This document shows positions 62,452 through 64,000 of a stretch of DNA of 64,000 bases, piece after piece (position 1 is the first letter of the stretch; each line of letters opens with the position of its first letter). Source of the DNA: Lentinula raphanica (taxonomy: Eukaryota > Basidiomycota > Agaricomycetes > Agaricales > Omphalotaceae); NCBI GenBank assembly GCA_027919835.1, contig JANVFP010000010.1, positions 1,116,001 through 1,180,000 on the forward strand. The letters run 5' to 3'. A program made the translations under genes and the position numbers. The notes beneath the pieces are model-generated. The model saw nothing but the letters and a program-made list of their open reading frames with translations. It was not told the DNA's origin and did not search any database.

Positions 62452-62952
62452 ATGTTTAGGTTGCCTCTTCGTCGCTGTCTTCCGTGGCGAACTCCTGCCT
62501 TATATCCAGCTAGAACGCTCAAAAGTGTATCACGAACAAACACAGAACATCAAGTAGACTCTTTAGGACTCCCAATCAAACCCCTATGGTCCGTCAATGA
62601 CCTTCTATCATCCTATCCCCAACCGGAACTCTCCCCTTCTACTTTCAAATCACTACACGAACTATCTGCTTTGATTCCTCCTGAAGAGGGTTCTCAGGAA
62701 AACGTGAAGCTGAAAAAGGAGCTGGAAGAACTTGTTAAGCTTGTAGAGGCGGTGAAATTGGTGGATACGACCGGGATTGAGCTTGTGGATGGCCGGCCGT
62801 TCTTGGGGGATGGAGATGTAGAAGGGATTCATGATGAAGATTTAGATTTACTGGATGCTGAGGAAGAAGAGGAGTCTGGAAGAGATTTGCTCAAGCATGC
62901 TTCACGCACGGAGGGTGATTTCTATGTTGTTGAGGCGGATAGGGAGCGTTGA
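62452..62952 (+). CDS. Glutamyl-tRNA(Gln) amidotransferase subunit C-like
   Basis: A single exon of 166 residues. The N-terminus MFRLPLRRCLPWRTPALYPA is a clear mitochondrial presequence. The middle, LSPSTFKSLHELSALIPPEE, then LKKELEELVKLVEAVKLVDT TGIE, matches the short helical GatC pattern that wraps around GatA and GatB. GatCAB makes Gln-tRNA(Gln) by transamidation in mitochondria. The C-terminus is acidic (DLDLLDAEEEEE). The similarity is short, so another mitochondrial protein is possible. It forms a divergent pair with the mS34-like gene. Confidence 0.62.
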   Translation: MFRLPLRRCLPWRTPALYPARTLKSVSRTNTEHQVDSLGLPIKPLWSVNDLLSSYPQPELSPSTFKSLHELSALIPPEEGSQENVKLKKELEELVKLVEAVKLVDTTGIELVDGRPFLGDGDVEGIHDEDLDLLDAEEEEESGRDLLKHASRTEGDFYVVEADRER

Positions 62953-63213
62953 ACGCATTTTACTCGATGCGCATTGCGTACGCAGGTCCAATCCACTCAT
63001 GGTCGTACTCAATCTCATCGTGCACGAAATAGTCGATGCTGAAGGCATCTGCAATGTCCAGAGTCTTCCGCCGGAAGACGCGGTTTTCGCTGCTAGATCT
63101 TACTGCTGCCAATTACCAGCACCTCTTAGACACGACGCAAAAAGCAACTCACAACCTCCATTGATGCCCATAGTCTTGTCATTGGTATGAGAAAAATCAG
63201 CATGTATATCGCA

Positions 63214-64000
63214 TTATGATTTTCTGCCTGCACGAATGAAATCCGCACACCTCTCAGCGACCATAACCACCGGGGCTTGTATATGACACGCTGGAACCTG
63301 CGGGAAAACACTAGCGTCTGCTATCCTCAACCCATCCACACCATACACCCTCAGCTCATCATCAACCACACCCAGATTCTCTTCCTTATCCATCCTACAC
63401 GAGGACGAATAATGAAAGGTCGACATGATGTTTTCGTTCGAGAACCTATCCAGTGTTTCGTCTGTGGTATCATCTGGGACTGAAAGATCTTCCAAAGGGT
63501 ATCCAGTTTTACGCACTTGTTCTGCTAGTGCGAGAGCCAGCCTTAGAGCTTTTCTAAGGGGTAAACGGTCCGCTGGATCGTTGAACATACCCAAGTCGCA
63601 GAGAGGCCGGTCTCGAGGGTTTGTGGATGATAGACGGATGGAGCCATACGAGTGAGGCCGTAATACCGTGCACAGATACGAGAAGATTCCGAATGATATG
63701 GCTAAACCTTCAAACGAACGACTTGTTGGATTGACTGGGAGGAACATAACCTCAACATCGGGTATATTTCGAGGGTCGTGAGCATTGAGCTGGGTATTCG
63801 AAGTCTCTGGGGGTATTCGCGAGGTTTCGTCTAATAGCCTCGATGGGAGAGTGATGTTGTACTGTTGTACCTGTTGGGATAGCAGTCCTTTTCCGAAAAG
63901 GGTGTACTTGAAGAATTCAGACATTGCTCGTAACGGGCTTCCTATCAATGTTCCTTCGACCGAGTCTTTCAGAGGGACCTTGAACAGGAGTGGAACAGAG
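63214..64000 (-). CDS. GMC oxidoreductase, C-terminal part (cut by window edge)
   Basis: Open from the right edge to a stop at 63214. It carries the C-terminal GMC domain: SYGSIRLSSTNPRDRPLCDL, FSNENIMSTFHYSSSCRMDK (with the active-site His of the HxxSSCRM-type motif), VYGVDGLRIADASVFPQVPA CHIQAPVVMVAERCADFI (second active-site His and FAD-contacting end). GMC enzymes oxidise alcohols or sugars with FAD; in mushrooms many are secreted aryl-alcohol oxidases, but the N-terminus is missing here so localisation cannot be told. The segment 62953-63213 between this and the GatC-like gene is a convergent 3' region. Confidence 0.85.
   Translation of the reverse strand, partial: SVPLLFKVPLKDSVEGTLIGSPLRAMSEFFKYTLFGKGLLSQQVQQYNITLPSRLLDETSRIPPETSNTQLNAHDPRNIPDVEVMFLPVNPTSRSFEGLAISFGIFSYLCTVLRPHSYGSIRLSSTNPRDRPLCDLGMFNDPADRLPLRKALRLALALAEQVRKTGYPLEDLSVPDDTTDETLDRFSNENIMSTFHYSSSCRMDKEENLGVVDDELRVYGVDGLRIADASVFPQVPACHIQAPVVMVAERCADFIRAGRKS

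Overview
The window is nuclear DNA of a filamentous basidiomycete, most likely a mushroom-forming Agaricomycete. Genes are broken by many short GT-AG introns (mostly 50-70 nt) with CTRAY-type branch points, spacing is compact and mostly housekeeping, and the left edge carries a DUF6589 gene, a family I know from mushroom genomes. No bacterial features, CRISPR arrays, rRNA or convincing tRNA genes were seen. All calls come from reading translations and splice signals by eye; no database search was run.

Region by region. 1-4.8 kb is accessory: a DUF6589 gene running off the left edge, a foldback (MITE-like) hairpin and an AT-rich stretch with repeat debris. 4.8-10.4 kb holds MPO1 (fatty-acid alpha-oxidation), a broken second copy of its 3' half, and a tandem family of unrecognised secreted-protein genes: one two-domain gene, one single-domain gene and one 3' remnant. 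11.6-13.0 kb is a short-chain dehydrogenase with a local frame problem. 13.2-24.6 kb is nucleic-acid and cofactor metabolism: an SQ/TQ-rich protein with a PIP-like N-terminus divergent from dUTPase, then THO2 (mRNA export) and GTP cyclohydrolase I. 25-35 kb holds an ABC transporter, the phosphate regulator PHO81, peroxin PEX12, a UPF0303/YBR137W-like protein and mitochondrial SSB (RIM1). 35.7-40.6 kb is HBS1 (ribosome rescue), whose frame is broken at least five times by what look like single missing bases in short runs. 40.9-49.3 kb holds a CBM48 (Mdg1/Crp1-like) protein, a hypothetical, the eEF1A methyltransferase EFM6, BOL3 and COX15 back to back, and proteasome subunit alpha6 (PRE5). 49.4-53 kb is a Q/RGG-rich prion-like protein. 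53-55.3 kb is empty. 55.3-64 kb holds a secreted CrtC/AttH-like lipocalin, a membrane-anchored acyl-CoA-binding protein (ATG37/ACBD5-like), S-(hydroxymethyl)glutathione dehydrogenase, VFA1, a mitoribosomal mS34-like protein, a GatC-like amidotransferase subunit and the C-terminal part of a GMC oxidoreductase leaving the right edge.

Functional themes: mitochondrial gene expression and respiration (RIM1, BOL3, COX15, mS34, GatC), often as divergent pairs sharing about 90-140 bp promoters; peroxisome and lipid metabolism (PEX12, ACBP, MPO1); RNA and translation quality control (THO2, HBS1, EFM6). The less-described parts are the secreted family at 5.8-10.2 kb, the SQ/TQ protein next to dUTPase, and unusual gene architecture (an exon consisting only of ATG in PRE5 and a GC-AG first intron in PHO81).
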